The position numbers and the translations under genes are program-made. 9,084 nucleotides of DNA from an uncultured Clostridia bacterium (GTDB taxonomy: Bacteria; Bacillota; Clostridia; Oscillospirales; Oscillospiraceae): assembly GCA_946006895.1 (NCBI GenBank), contig CAMFZO010000043.1, positions 1-9,084 of the forward strand, read 5' to 3'. Below the pieces are notes generated by a model. That model did not search any database. It was not told the DNA's origin and was given only the letters and a program-made list of their open reading frames with translations. The number at the start of each line of letters is the position of its first letter. The stretch's first letter is position 1. Below are positions 1-6,300 of the stretch, one piece after another.

Positions 1-382
1 GGGCGGCACCCGCAAGGGGCACGCCGCATCCGTAAGGCTCCTTCGTCGCCAACGGTTGCGCAGCTATCTGCCGCCCGCCATCCTTTGTGAAGCATAAAAT
101 CATATGGACATGGTCCGGCATAATGCAGTATTTTTCAACCGAAACGGAAGGATAACAGTGTGGAATATTCTGTATGCCCTGTTCAACAATGCGCCCGTAT
201 CTGGAAAGCAGCGGCCGCGGAATAAGGTCCTCATCTTCCATTGGCAGGCGGCTGATAGCCGCCCCTACGGTGTCCCAAAAAAGGTTCTTCTTGTCCGCAA
301 TGCAGACCGTCACGAAATACGCACCGTTTTGGCTGTAGTCATACTCCGGCAAGCGGTTGGGTTTTCGTGTCGGTCGTTCCAT
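1..382 (-). CDS. REP-associated tyrosine transposase (RAYT, Y1_Tnp/IS200-like), 3' end outside the window
   Basis: Reading the minus strand from the ATG at 380-382 gives an uninterrupted frame of 127 codons to the window edge, starting MERPTRKPNRLPEYDYSQNG. Residues ~20-30 read GAYFVTVCIADKK, the usual first strand of the Y1 transposase fold. A later segment reads YCIMPDHVHMIL, in which HVH is the HUH (His-hydrophobic-His) metal-binding motif. The catalytic tyrosine and the C-terminal helices would lie beyond position 1. A GGAGG at 391-395 (minus sense), 8 nt from the ATG, supports this start. RAYTs are single-copy, domesticated relatives of IS200/IS605 transposases that bind and cleave REP palindromes. 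The palindromic repeats just upstream of the start (416-530) fit that role. The gene carries a copy of the repeat inside its coding sequence (243-269), and the GGRQIAAQP codons near 80-105 resemble it too. Confident on family; whether the gene is intact is unknown. Confidence 0.85.
   Translation of the reverse strand, partial: MERPTRKPNRLPEYDYSQNGAYFVTVCIADKKNLFWDTVGAAISRLPMEDEDLIPRPLLSRYGRIVEQGIQNIPHCYPSVSVEKYCIMPDHVHMILCFTKDGGRQIAAQPLATKEPYGCGVPLAGAA
243..269. repeat. REP-like palindrome copy inside the RAYT gene
   Basis: This 27-nt stretch is identical to 416-442 and contains the palindrome GGCGGCTGATAGCCGCC (stem GGCGGCT/AGCCGCC, loop GAT). On the coding (minus) strand of the transposase it reads VGAAISRLP. 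It is therefore both codons and a copy of the palindromic repeat found in the neighbouring intergenic region. Confidence 0.85.
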
Positions 383-415
383 AACAAGAAGCCTCCGTTA
401 TTTGACGATTTTACA

Positions 416-530
416 GGCAGGCGGCTGATAGCCGCCCCTACGAAAGCGGTCGAATTCTATATCGTAGGGGCGGATATTATCCGCCCGCGTGCAGGCGCTT
501 CCGTAATTCACGGGCGGTCGACAGCCGCCC
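416..530. repeat. REP/BIME-like cluster of GC-rich palindromes beside the RAYT gene
   Basis: Three imperfectly related palindromes lie in tandem. The first, 416-442, is the 27-nt unit also present at 243-269. The second, 468-486, is a perfect inverted repeat of GGGCGGATA about a single central T. The third, 512-530, has stem GGGCGGT/GCCGCCC, with a terminal T-G wobble. The first two are also linked as a larger inverted repeat: 432-442 (CCGCCCCTACG) is the reverse complement of 463-473. Such paired, opposite palindromes are what RAYTs recognise in other bacteria (REP and BIME elements). Read as codons, the units give IAAPT and VGADIIRP, which resemble segments of RAYT proteins. No gene is supported here: the open frame on the plus strand at 104-565 is only an antisense and repeat read-through. 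I saw nothing recognisable in 383-415 beyond the transposase RBS, nor in 531-606. Confidence 0.75.
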
Positions 531-624
531 TATGCCTATTTTACACGGTCATTGCCGGATTGTAAAGCGCTTCCGTGCAAAGTGCTGAAAATCCGGAGGA
601 AAGATTTGTCAAAATTAGCAAAAG

Positions 625-652
625 AAAAAGCCTTGCACGGGCAGGGCTTTTT
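625..652 (+). terminator. Intrinsic terminator, probably bidirectional
   Basis: Stem AAAAAGCC (625-632) pairs with GGCTTTTT (645-652). It continues through a T-G wobble and TGC/GCA and is capped by the loop ACGG (637-640). The plus strand ends in five Ts. The minus strand also ends in TTTTTCTTTT, so it could work both ways. No plus-strand gene precedes it in this window. It may shield the downstream operon from read-through or end antisense transcripts. Confidence 0.65.
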
Positions 653-661
653 CGTTATAAT
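633..661 (+). promoter_or_regulatory. Candidate promoter of the ssnA operon
   Basis: A perfect TATAAT -10 box lies at 656-661, with TTGCAC at 633-638 as the -35 box and exactly 17 nt between them. The -35 box matches the consensus only in TTG. It sits inside the hairpin at 625-652, so terminator and promoter overlap. A second TATAAT at 667-672 has no convincing -35 box. Either would start transcription near 668-680 and leave a leader of about 135-145 nt before ssnA. Confidence 0.55.
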
Positions 662-673
662 AAGGATATAATT

Positions 674-782
674 GAAGATTGATAGCTGTAACGAAGTGCT
701 TCGCGCACGGGCTTAACGACTATCACTCAGGGTTCCTTGAGTGGAGATGTTGAACGTTGTTCTGCATCCCCATTTTTGTTTT
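674..782 (+). ncRNA. Structured 5' leader of ssnA, candidate riboswitch or attenuator
   Basis: Three stem-loops lie in a row between the promoter and the ribosome binding site. P1 closes with GATAG (681-685) and CTATC (720-724) and encloses a short inner hairpin (696-699 with 705-708, loop TTCGC). P2 is CACTCAGG (724-731) with CTTGAGTG (736-743), loop GTTC, with one G-U pair. P3 is the terminator hairpin described separately. P1 shares base 724 with P2, and P2 shares bases 742-743 with P3, so the elements are stacked or mutually exclusive. In addition, AACGAC (715-720, in P1) can pair with GTTGTT (756-761, in P3) with one wobble, a possible antiterminator. I recognise no classical purine, T-box, SAM or c-di-GMP riboswitch core. 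I recall a computationally predicted 'ssnA' RNA motif in Clostridia upstream of ssnA genes. This may be a member, but I cannot check its consensus here. Confidence 0.55.
742..782 (+). terminator. Leader terminator (attenuator) upstream of ssnA
   Basis: GATGTTGAAC (746-755) pairs with GTTCTGCATC (759-768): ten positions with one T-T mismatch and one G-U pair, loop GTT. Beyond an A-C mismatch it extends with TGG (742-744) and CCA (770-772). The run TTTTTGTTTT (773-782) follows directly. It lies entirely upstream of the ssnA RBS (AGGAGGT at 800-806). It can therefore end transcription before the operon and would have to be bypassed for expression. Confidence 0.65.
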
Positions 783-813
783 ATTCTGTAACTTTTTTCA
801 GGAGGTAATCCAT

Positions 814-2154
814 ATGTACATTCTCGCAAACGGTAAAGTGATCACCAGAAGCCAGTCCCTCCCCTATCTGCCCGACGGCGGCGTCGTCATCGACGGCACC
901 ATGATCAAGGAGGTCGGCAAGACCGCCGATCTGAAGAAGAAATACCCCGACGCAGAATTCATCGACGCCAAGGGCGGCGTCATCATGCCCGCCTTTATCA
1001 ACGCCCACACCCATATCTATTCCGCTCTGGCCCGTGGCCTGTCCATCAAGGGCAACAATCCCACCAACTTCTACGAAGTCCTGGACGGCACCTGGTGGGC
1101 CATCGACCGCCGCCTGACTCTGGCCGGCACCAAGGCCTCCGCCGACGCTCTCTACATCGACTGCATCAAGCAGGGCGTCACCACCATCTTTGACCATCAC
1201 GCCTCCTTCTGCGAGATCCCCGGCTCCCTGTTCCAGATTGCCGAGTCTGCAAAGCGCTTCGGCATCCGTTCCTGCCTGTGTTATGAGGTCTCCGACCGCG
1301 ACGGCGAGGAAAAATCCCTCCAGGCCGTCAAGGAAAACGCCGACTTCATCACCTACTGCGAGGAGCATCCCGACGATATGCTCAAGGCCATGTTCGGCGG
1401 CCACGCCCTGTTCACCATCTCCGACAAGACCTTTGACCGCATGGTGGAGGCCAACAACGGCCGCACCGGTTACCACATCCATGTGTCCGAGGGCATGAAC
1501 GATGTGTACGACAGCCTGCAGAATTACGGCCGCCGTCCGGTGCAGCGTTTGCAGGATCACGGTATTCTGGGCGAAAAGACCATTCTGGGCCACTGCATCC
1601 ATGTGAACACCGCCGAGATGGACATCATCAAGGCCACCGACACCATGTGCGTCAACAACCCCGAGAGCAACATGGGCAACGCCGTGGGCATCTCCCCCGT
1701 CCTGCAGCTCTACAAGAAGGGCATCCTCATCGGCATGGGCACCGATGCCTATACAAACGACATGCTGGAATCCCTGAAGGTAGCCCTGTGCTCCCAGCGG
1801 CACAACGCGTGCCTCCCCAACGTCGCCTGGTGCGAGGTCACGGATATGCTGTTCAAGAACAACGCCAAGATGGCGGAGCGGAGTGGCTTCCCCACTCTGG
1901 GCGTGCTGAAGCCCGGCGCGGCGGCAGACGTCATCGTCATGGACTACAAGCCCTACACCCCGTTCTCCGACGCCAACATCGACGGCCACATGATCTTCGG
2001 CATGACCGGCCGCCAGTGCCAGACCACCATCGGCAACGGCAAGCTCCTGATGAAGGACCGTGAGCTCATCGGCATCGACGAGGAGGCAGAAAACGCCCAC
2101 ATTCTGGAGGAAGCCAAGAAGCTGTGGCGTTCTCTGGACAGCTACGATGGCTGA
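814..2154 (+). CDS. ssnA: SsnA-family amidohydrolase (putative aminohydrolase of the selenium/purine cluster)
   Basis: 446 aa, close to the usual ~440 of the family. The start is the ATG at 814, with AGGAGGT seven nt upstream. The frame is open back to 757, but that stretch is the leader terminator and has no RBS. It is a metal-dependent hydrolase of the amidohydrolase superfamily (ATZ/TRZ and guanine deaminase branch): a small N-terminal beta domain, then a TIM barrel. Visible active-site elements are HTH (65-67), HIHVSEG (His223 metal ligand, Glu226 catalytic), LGH (His260) and GTDAYTND (Asp311). The LGVLKPGAAADVIVMD segment (362-377) is the typical C-terminal return to the beta domain. SsnA occurs with selenium-dependent molybdenum hydroxylases and with gut gene sets for anaerobic purine (urate) breakdown. 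Its natural substrate is best described as a purine-like or ring-derived C-N bond. It is the first gene of an operon with ygfK, and all key residues are present. Sure of the family, less so of the reaction. Confidence 0.93.
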   Translation: MYILANGKVITRSQSLPYLPDGGVVIDGTMIKEVGKTADLKKKYPDAEFIDAKGGVIMPAFINAHTHIYSALARGLSIKGNNPTNFYEVLDGTWWAIDRRLTLAGTKASADALYIDCIKQGVTTIFDHHASFCEIPGSLFQIAESAKRFGIRSCLCYEVSDRDGEEKSLQAVKENADFITYCEEHPDDMLKAMFGGHALFTISDKTFDRMVEANNGRTGYHIHVSEGMNDVYDSLQNYGRRPVQRLQDHGILGEKTILGHCIHVNTAEMDIIKATDTMCVNNPESNMGNAVGISPVLQLYKKGILIGMGTDAYTNDMLESLKVALCSQRHNACLPNVAWCEVTDMLFKNNAKMAERSGFPTLGVLKPGAAADVIVMDYKPYTPFSDANIDGHMIFGMTGRQCQTTIGNGKLLMKDRELIGIDEEAENAHILEEAKKLWRSLDSYDG

Positions 2155-2635
2155 TTTCTTCGGCCGCGCTGCCCAGTACAAGCAAGATGAGGAAGCGGCC
2201 GTCTTTGCCCGGGTGGCCCGCAGGAAGCGCCGGGCAAAATGGATCCTGTTCGCCGTTCTGCTCTATTGTGTGGCAGCCGACGGCCTGTATTACCTGTTTC
2301 CTCTCAGCTCCCTTACCTATTATCTGCGTCCCTTTTCCGTCATGAATTCCCTTTCCGCAGTCTATCCCGCCACCCACTACTGGCTGTGCCTGTTCTCAGT
2401 GCTTCCCATGGCGGGCTGGTATCTGCTGCACCGGAAAAAGAAGGCGGGAAGCGCGCTCATCCTTGTTCCATATGTGTTGGCCTGGGTCGGCATCGGCACC
2501 TTTACCTTTCTTCACGTTGTCTATGCCCTGCGCGCCCATTCCTTTCCCCTGGTCAACGCCAATCTGCGGGACGCAGCTCCCTTTTTACCCTTTGGCCTGG
2601 GTGTGCCGATTCTGGAACACCTGTGGCAGAAATAA
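2147..2635 (+). CDS. Small multi-pass membrane protein of unknown function
   Basis: 162 aa, starting MADFFGRAAQYKQDEE. The ATG at 2147 lies inside the end of ssnA and the genes overlap by 8 nt. No good Shine-Dalgarno precedes it, so translation is probably coupled to ssnA. The same frame is open upstream to 2060, but that part lies wholly within ssnA. The N-terminus is charged, ending in a basic cluster (ARRKRRAK, 24-31) that suggests a cytoplasmic N-terminus. Likely transmembrane segments are ~32-51, ~77-95 and ~102-128. There is a short RKKK loop at 96-99 and a hydrophobic tail at ~144-157 that could be a fourth span or re-entrant. I see no enzymatic motif or known family. Lying between ssnA and ygfK, it may help membrane attachment or transport linked to their pathway, but that is a guess from position only. 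Confidence 0.75.
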   Translation: MADFFGRAAQYKQDEEAAVFARVARRKRRAKWILFAVLLYCVAADGLYYLFPLSSLTYYLRPFSVMNSLSAVYPATHYWLCLFSVLPMAGWYLLHRKKKAGSALILVPYVLAWVGIGTFTFLHVVYALRAHSFPLVNANLRDAAPFLPFGLGVPILEHLWQK

Positions 2636-2654
2636 ATGATCGGAGGAATATTTT

Positions 2655-5597
2655 ATGTCTGAAAGAATGTATCCCATCCCCTTCAAATCCCTGATGAACT
2701 GGATCGTCACCGAATACAGCCGCGAGGGCGAGATCTTCGGCATCCACGCCCCCTATATTGCCAAGGGCAAGACGCTCCCCATCTTCGGAGAGAAGATCGA
2801 AACGCCCTTCGGCCCCGCCGCGGGTCCCAACAGCCAGCTTGCCCAGAACATCATCGCCTCCTACATGGCAGGCGCCCGTTTCTTTGAGGTCAAGACCGTG
2901 CAGAAGATGGACGGCGAGGACCTGGCCCGCTGTGTGCCGCGTCCCTGCATCCTTGCCGACGACGAGGGCTACAACCAGGAGTGGTCCACGGAGCTGACCG
3001 TTCCCCAGGCCCTTGATGAGTACATCAAAGCCTGGTGCGCCCTGAAGGTTCTGTCCAAGGTCTACGGCTTTGGCGATCCCGACGGTTTTGTGTTCAACAT
3101 GTCTGTCGGCTACGACTTGGAGGGCATCAAGGGCGAAAAGGTCGACACCTATATTGAGTCCATGAAGGACGCCTCGAATACGGCCCAGTTTATCGAGTGC
3201 AAGGCGGTGCTCAAGGAGTTCTTCCCGGAGGAGGCCGACTTCATCGACGGCATCTGCCCCCATGTTTCCCGCTCCATCACCCTGTCCACCCTCCACGGCT
3301 GCCCGCCCGATGAGATCGAGCGCATCGCCACCTACCTGATCTCCGAGAAGAAGGTCAACACCTTCGTCAAGTGCAACCCCACCATTCTCGGCTACCGCTC
3401 CGCCCGCTCCATTCTGGACTCCATGGGCTACGACTACATCGTCTTTGACGAGCATCACTTCAACGAAGATCTCCAGTGGGCCGACGCCGTTCCCATGTTT
3501 GAGCGGCTGCAGGCGTTGGCGGACAAGACCGGCGTGGAATTCGGCCTGAAGCTGTCCAACACCTTCCCCGTCGATACCACCCGCGGCGAGCTGCCCGGCG
3601 ACGAGATGTATATGTCCGGCCGCTCCCTGTTCCCCCTGACCATTGAGATGTGCAACCGCATTTCCAAGCAGTTCAAGGGCAAAATGCGCATTTCCTTTGC
3701 CGGCGGCGCGGAATACTTCAACTGCGACAAGCTGTTCGCAGCCGGTATCTGGCCCATCACCGTGGCCACCACCATTCTCAAGCCCGGCGGCTACAACCGT
3801 CTGCGCCAGATGTGCGAAAAGGTTGAGGATATGCCCTTTACCGCTTTCCACGGCACCGACTCCGCCGCCATTGAGGCGCTCAGCGTCGGCAGCCACACCA
3901 GCTTCCATCATCTCAAGCCCATTAAGCCTCTGCCTGTGCGCAAGAATGAGGACCGTGTGCCCTGGATGGACTGCTTTATCGCCCCGTGTAAGGGCGGCTG
4001 CCCCATCGCTCAGGACATTCCCGAGTATGTGGAGCTGTGCAGAAAGGGCCTGTACGCCCCGGCTCTGAAGCTCATCACCGAGAAGAACCCCCTGCCCTTT
4101 ATCACCGGCACTATCTGCGCCCACCGCTGCCAGGGCAAGTGCACCCGCAACTTCTACGACGAGTCCGTCCGGATCCGTGACACCAAGCTCCTTGCCGCCC
4201 AAAAGGGCTACGGCGCTCTGATGGCCTCCATCCAGGTCCCGGAAAAGGTCCCCGGCAAGAAGGTTGCCATTGTCGGCGGCGGCCCGACGGGTATCGCCGC
4301 GGCCTACTTCCTGGGCCGTGCCGGTGTGGAGACCACCATCTTCGAGCGGGAGAATTCCCTCGGCGGCGTACCCCGTCACGTCATTCCTGCCTTCCGTATC
4401 ACCGATGAAGCCATCGACAAGGACGTCGCCCTGATGGAGAAGTACAACGTCGAGGTCAAGCTGGGCGCGCCCGCTCCCTCCGTTGCGGAGCTGAAAGCCA
4501 TGGGCTACACCCACATTCTCTTCGCCGTCGGTGCCTGGAAAGCCGGCCGGCTGGACATTGAGGGCAACGTGGTCGGTGTCATCGGCTGGATGAAGGAAAT
4601 GAAGCAGGAAGTCAAGCCCTGCCTGTCCGGTTCCGTCGTTGTCGTCGGCGCGGGCAACACCGCCATGGACGCCGCGAGACTCGCCAAGCGTATGGGCGCG
4701 GACGCCACCATCGTTTACCGCCGCACCAAGAAATATATGCCCGCTGACGAGCATGAATTGAAGCTGGCCATGGACGACGGCGTGAAATTTGTCGAGCTGG
4801 CCGCGCCGGTCAAGCAGGCCGATGGCAAGCTGACCCTGGAGAAGATGGTCCTGGGCGCACCCGACGCCTCCGGACGCCGCTCCCCCGTTGCCACCGGCGA
4901 GTTCTTCGATATTCCCTGCGATCTGGTCATTTCCGCTGTCGGTGAGAAGGTCGACGCCGAGCTGATGGCCGCCAACGGCATCGAAATGGGCCGCAAGGGT
5001 CCCGACTTCAAGACCAACGTCGAGGGTGTCTACACCGCAGGCGACTGCCACCGCGGTCCTGCCACCGTGGTCGAGGGTATTGCCGACGCTGCCAAATTCG
5101 CTGAGGTCGTTATCGGCAAGAAGCACGAGTATGAGATCCCCGAGCAGGCCTATGTGACCAAGGCCGAGGCCATTGCCAAGAAGGGTATCCTGAAAATGAG
5201 CAAGGACGCCTGCTGCGAGGCCAGCCGCTGCCTGGACTGCAACACCGTCTGCGAAAACTGCGCCGACTCCTGCCCCAACCGCTCCAACGTGATCATCAAG
5301 CTGGCTGACGGCAGACATGAGATCCTGCACGTGGACAAGATGTGCAACGAGTGCGGCAACTGCACCCATTTCTGCCCCTACGCCTCCGAGCCCTGCCACG
5401 ACAAGTTCACTCTCTTCCAGACGGAGCGGGATATGGACGACTCCAAGAACTTCGGCTTCTGCATCCTGCCCGACGGCAAGGTCCGCGTCCGCCTCTTTAC
5501 CGAGTGCGTCTGCGACGTGGACGGCAAGAACGATCTGCCCGACGAGATTGCCCTCTTCATCCGCACCGTCAAGAACAAGTACGCCTATCTGTATTGA
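2655..5597 (+). CDS. ygfK: YgfK, iron-sulfur flavoprotein oxidoreductase (annotated 'putative selenate reductase subunit')
   Basis: 980 aa, near the family's ~1,000. GGAGG at 2642-2646 sits eight nt before the ATG. Domains in order: a dihydroorotate/dihydropyrimidine dehydrogenase-like TIM barrel (~1-425, with PFGPAAGPNS at 51-60, STLHGCPPDE at 211-220 and FVKCNPT at 237-243); a GltD-type Fe-S helical domain (Cys440, 445, 449, 488, 492, 496); an FAD domain (VAIVGGGPTGIAAA, 537-550, and TAGDC, 794-798); an NAD(P)H domain (VVVVGAGNTAMDAA, 661-674); and a C-terminal ferredoxin. The ferredoxin has a first Cys group at 853-873 and a classical CxxCxxCxxxC at 897, 900, 903, 907. The parts match dihydropyrimidine dehydrogenase with the barrel moved to the front, so reduction of a heterocyclic ring with electrons from NAD(P)H is the likely chemistry. 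The 'selenate reductase' name is a legacy label. It is the third gene of the ssnA operon, 19 nt after the membrane protein, and no cofactor motif is missing. Confidence 0.93.
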   Translation: MSERMYPIPFKSLMNWIVTEYSREGEIFGIHAPYIAKGKTLPIFGEKIETPFGPAAGPNSQLAQNIIASYMAGARFFEVKTVQKMDGEDLARCVPRPCILADDEGYNQEWSTELTVPQALDEYIKAWCALKVLSKVYGFGDPDGFVFNMSVGYDLEGIKGEKVDTYIESMKDASNTAQFIECKAVLKEFFPEEADFIDGICPHVSRSITLSTLHGCPPDEIERIATYLISEKKVNTFVKCNPTILGYRSARSILDSMGYDYIVFDEHHFNEDLQWADAVPMFERLQALADKTGVEFGLKLSNTFPVDTTRGELPGDEMYMSGRSLFPLTIEMCNRISKQFKGKMRISFAGGAEYFNCDKLFAAGIWPITVATTILKPGGYNRLRQMCEKVEDMPFTAFHGTDSAAIEALSVGSHTSFHHLKPIKPLPVRKNEDRVPWMDCFIAPCKGGCPIAQDIPEYVELCRKGLYAPALKLITEKNPLPFITGTICAHRCQGKCTRNFYDESVRIRDTKLLAAQKGYGALMASIQVPEKVPGKKVAIVGGGPTGIAAAYFLGRAGVETTIFERENSLGGVPRHVIPAFRITDEAIDKDVALMEKYNVEVKLGAPAPSVAELKAMGYTHILFAVGAWKAGRLDIEGNVVGVIGWMKEMKQEVKPCLSGSVVVVGAGNTAMDAARLAKRMGADATIVYRRTKKYMPADEHELKLAMDDGVKFVELAAPVKQADGKLTLEKMVLGAPDASGRRSPVATGEFFDIPCDLVISAVGEKVDAELMAANGIEMGRKGPDFKTNVEGVYTAGDCHRGPATVVEGIADAAKFAEVVIGKKHEYEIPEQAYVTKAEAIAKKGILKMSKDACCEASRCLDCNTVCENCADSCPNRSNVIIKLADGRHEILHVDKMCNECGNCTHFCPYASEPCHDKFTLFQTERDMDDSKNFGFCILPDGKVRVRLFTECVCDVDGKNDLPDEIALFIRTVKNKYAYLY

Positions 5598-5633
5598 TTG
5601 GGTTCCCCGGGTCGTTTTGGATGCAAAGGCTTT

Positions 5634-6233
5634 ATGAGCGAAGCAAGAAAAAAGCTCTTGATCACCGGCTTTGATCCCTTCGGCGGCGAGACGGTCAATC
5701 CCTCCTGGGAGGCGGTCCGTCTGCTGCCGGAGGAGATCGGCACCTTCCGTCTGACCAAGCTGCAGATCCCCACCGTCTTTGGCCGGGCTGCGGAAACGGT
5801 GCTGGCGGCGGCGGAGAAGCTGCAGCCGGATGTGATACTGTGTATCGGGCAGGCAGGCGGAAGAAGCGGCGTCACCCCGGAAGCGGTGGCTATCAATCTC
5901 CGCGAGGCAAGGATCCCGGACAATACCGGAAATCGCCCCTCCGACGTCCCCGTGGTCAAGGATGCTCCCGCCGCCTATTTTTCGACAGCCCCCGTCCGGG
6001 CAATGGTTCAGGCCATCAATGACGAGGGCATCCCTGCCGCGCTCTCGTATTCCGCAGGCACTTTCGTCTGCAATGACGTGCTCTATTCCCTGCTCCACCA
6101 TTACCACGGAACGCAGACGAAGGTAGGCTTTATCCACGTCCCGTTCCTGCCGGAGCAGGCAAAGGAGAACGCTCCCGCCATGGCCTTGGAGCAAATGGCG
6201 GCAGCCCTGACCGCCGCTGTCTCCGTGTGCTGA
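5634..6233 (+). CDS. pcp: Pyroglutamyl-peptidase I (peptidase family C15)
   Basis: 199 aa, slightly short of the usual ~205-215. It is a cytosolic cysteine peptidase that removes N-terminal pyroglutamate from peptides. The hallmark start GFDPFGGE (12-19) is present. So is the full triad context: Glu83 in TPEAVAIN, Cys146 in SAGTFVCNDVLY and His168 in GFIHVPFLPEQ. I chose the ATG at 5634, so that LLITGFDPFGG starts near residue 8. The frame is open back to a TTG at 5598, but the ATG has AAAGG (5625-5629) four nt upstream, a weak site. It follows ygfK by 36 nt with no terminator between them and is itself followed by a strong terminator, so it is probably the last gene of the ssnA operon. Why a pyroglutamyl peptidase travels with purine/selenium genes is not obvious; it may only be a local arrangement. 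Confidence 0.93.
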   Translation: MSEARKKLLITGFDPFGGETVNPSWEAVRLLPEEIGTFRLTKLQIPTVFGRAAETVLAAAEKLQPDVILCIGQAGGRSGVTPEAVAINLREARIPDNTGNRPSDVPVVKDAPAAYFSTAPVRAMVQAINDEGIPAALSYSAGTFVCNDVLYSLLHHYHGTQTKVGFIHVPFLPEQAKENAPAMALEQMAAALTAAVSVC

Positions 6234-6240
6234 ATAGGAT

Positions 6241-6278
6241 AAAACGACTGCTCCCGACCCCGGGAGCAGCCGTTTTTT
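6241..6278 (+). terminator. Intrinsic terminator of the ssnA-ygfK-pcp operon
   Basis: AAAACG-A-CTGCTCCCG (6241-6256) pairs with CGGGAGCAG-C-CGTTTT (6261-6276), with one A-C mismatch and loop ACCC. A run of six Ts (6273-6278) ends it. It begins seven nt after the pcp stop codon and is the clearest terminator in the window. Confidence 0.9.
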
Positions 6279-6300
6279 CGATCATTACCCGTACTTTTCC

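Noticed and set aside
104..565. A 153-codon plus-strand open frame
   Set aside because: Its first part is antisense to the transposase and its second part reads through the palindromic repeats. It has no RBS and no protein-like composition.
607..675. A mini-ORF with a GGAGG and a TTG start running through the hairpin at 625-652 (possible leader peptide)
   Set aside because: About 22 codons, most of them the terminator hairpin itself, with no run of regulatory codons and a stop upstream of the attenuator. It lies at or before the likely transcription start, so it is unlikely to be translated as a leader.
681..743. A classical purine, T-box or c-di-GMP riboswitch
   Set aside because: The conserved core sequences of these classes (for example the T-box AGGGTGG element) are absent by eye, so only an unassigned structured leader is claimed.
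757..813. A longer N-terminus for SsnA starting at a TTG at 757
   Set aside because: It would put the start inside the terminator loop without an RBS. The ATG at 814 has a perfect AGGAGGT at ideal spacing and begins exactly at the family's conserved N-terminus.
781..2181. A 466-codon open frame on the minus strand opposite ssnA
   Set aside because: Same in-phase shadow effect. The sense strand carries a clear amidohydrolase with active-site motifs and an RBS; the antisense product is low-complexity Gly/Val/Asp/His.
2553..6194. A 1213-codon open frame on the minus strand opposite ygfK and pcp
   Set aside because: It is codon-in-phase with ygfK and pcp. It stays open only because those genes do not use TTA, CTA or TCA codons, as expected at high GC. 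The predicted protein is a Gly/Ala/Val/Asp-rich shadow without domains or an RBS.
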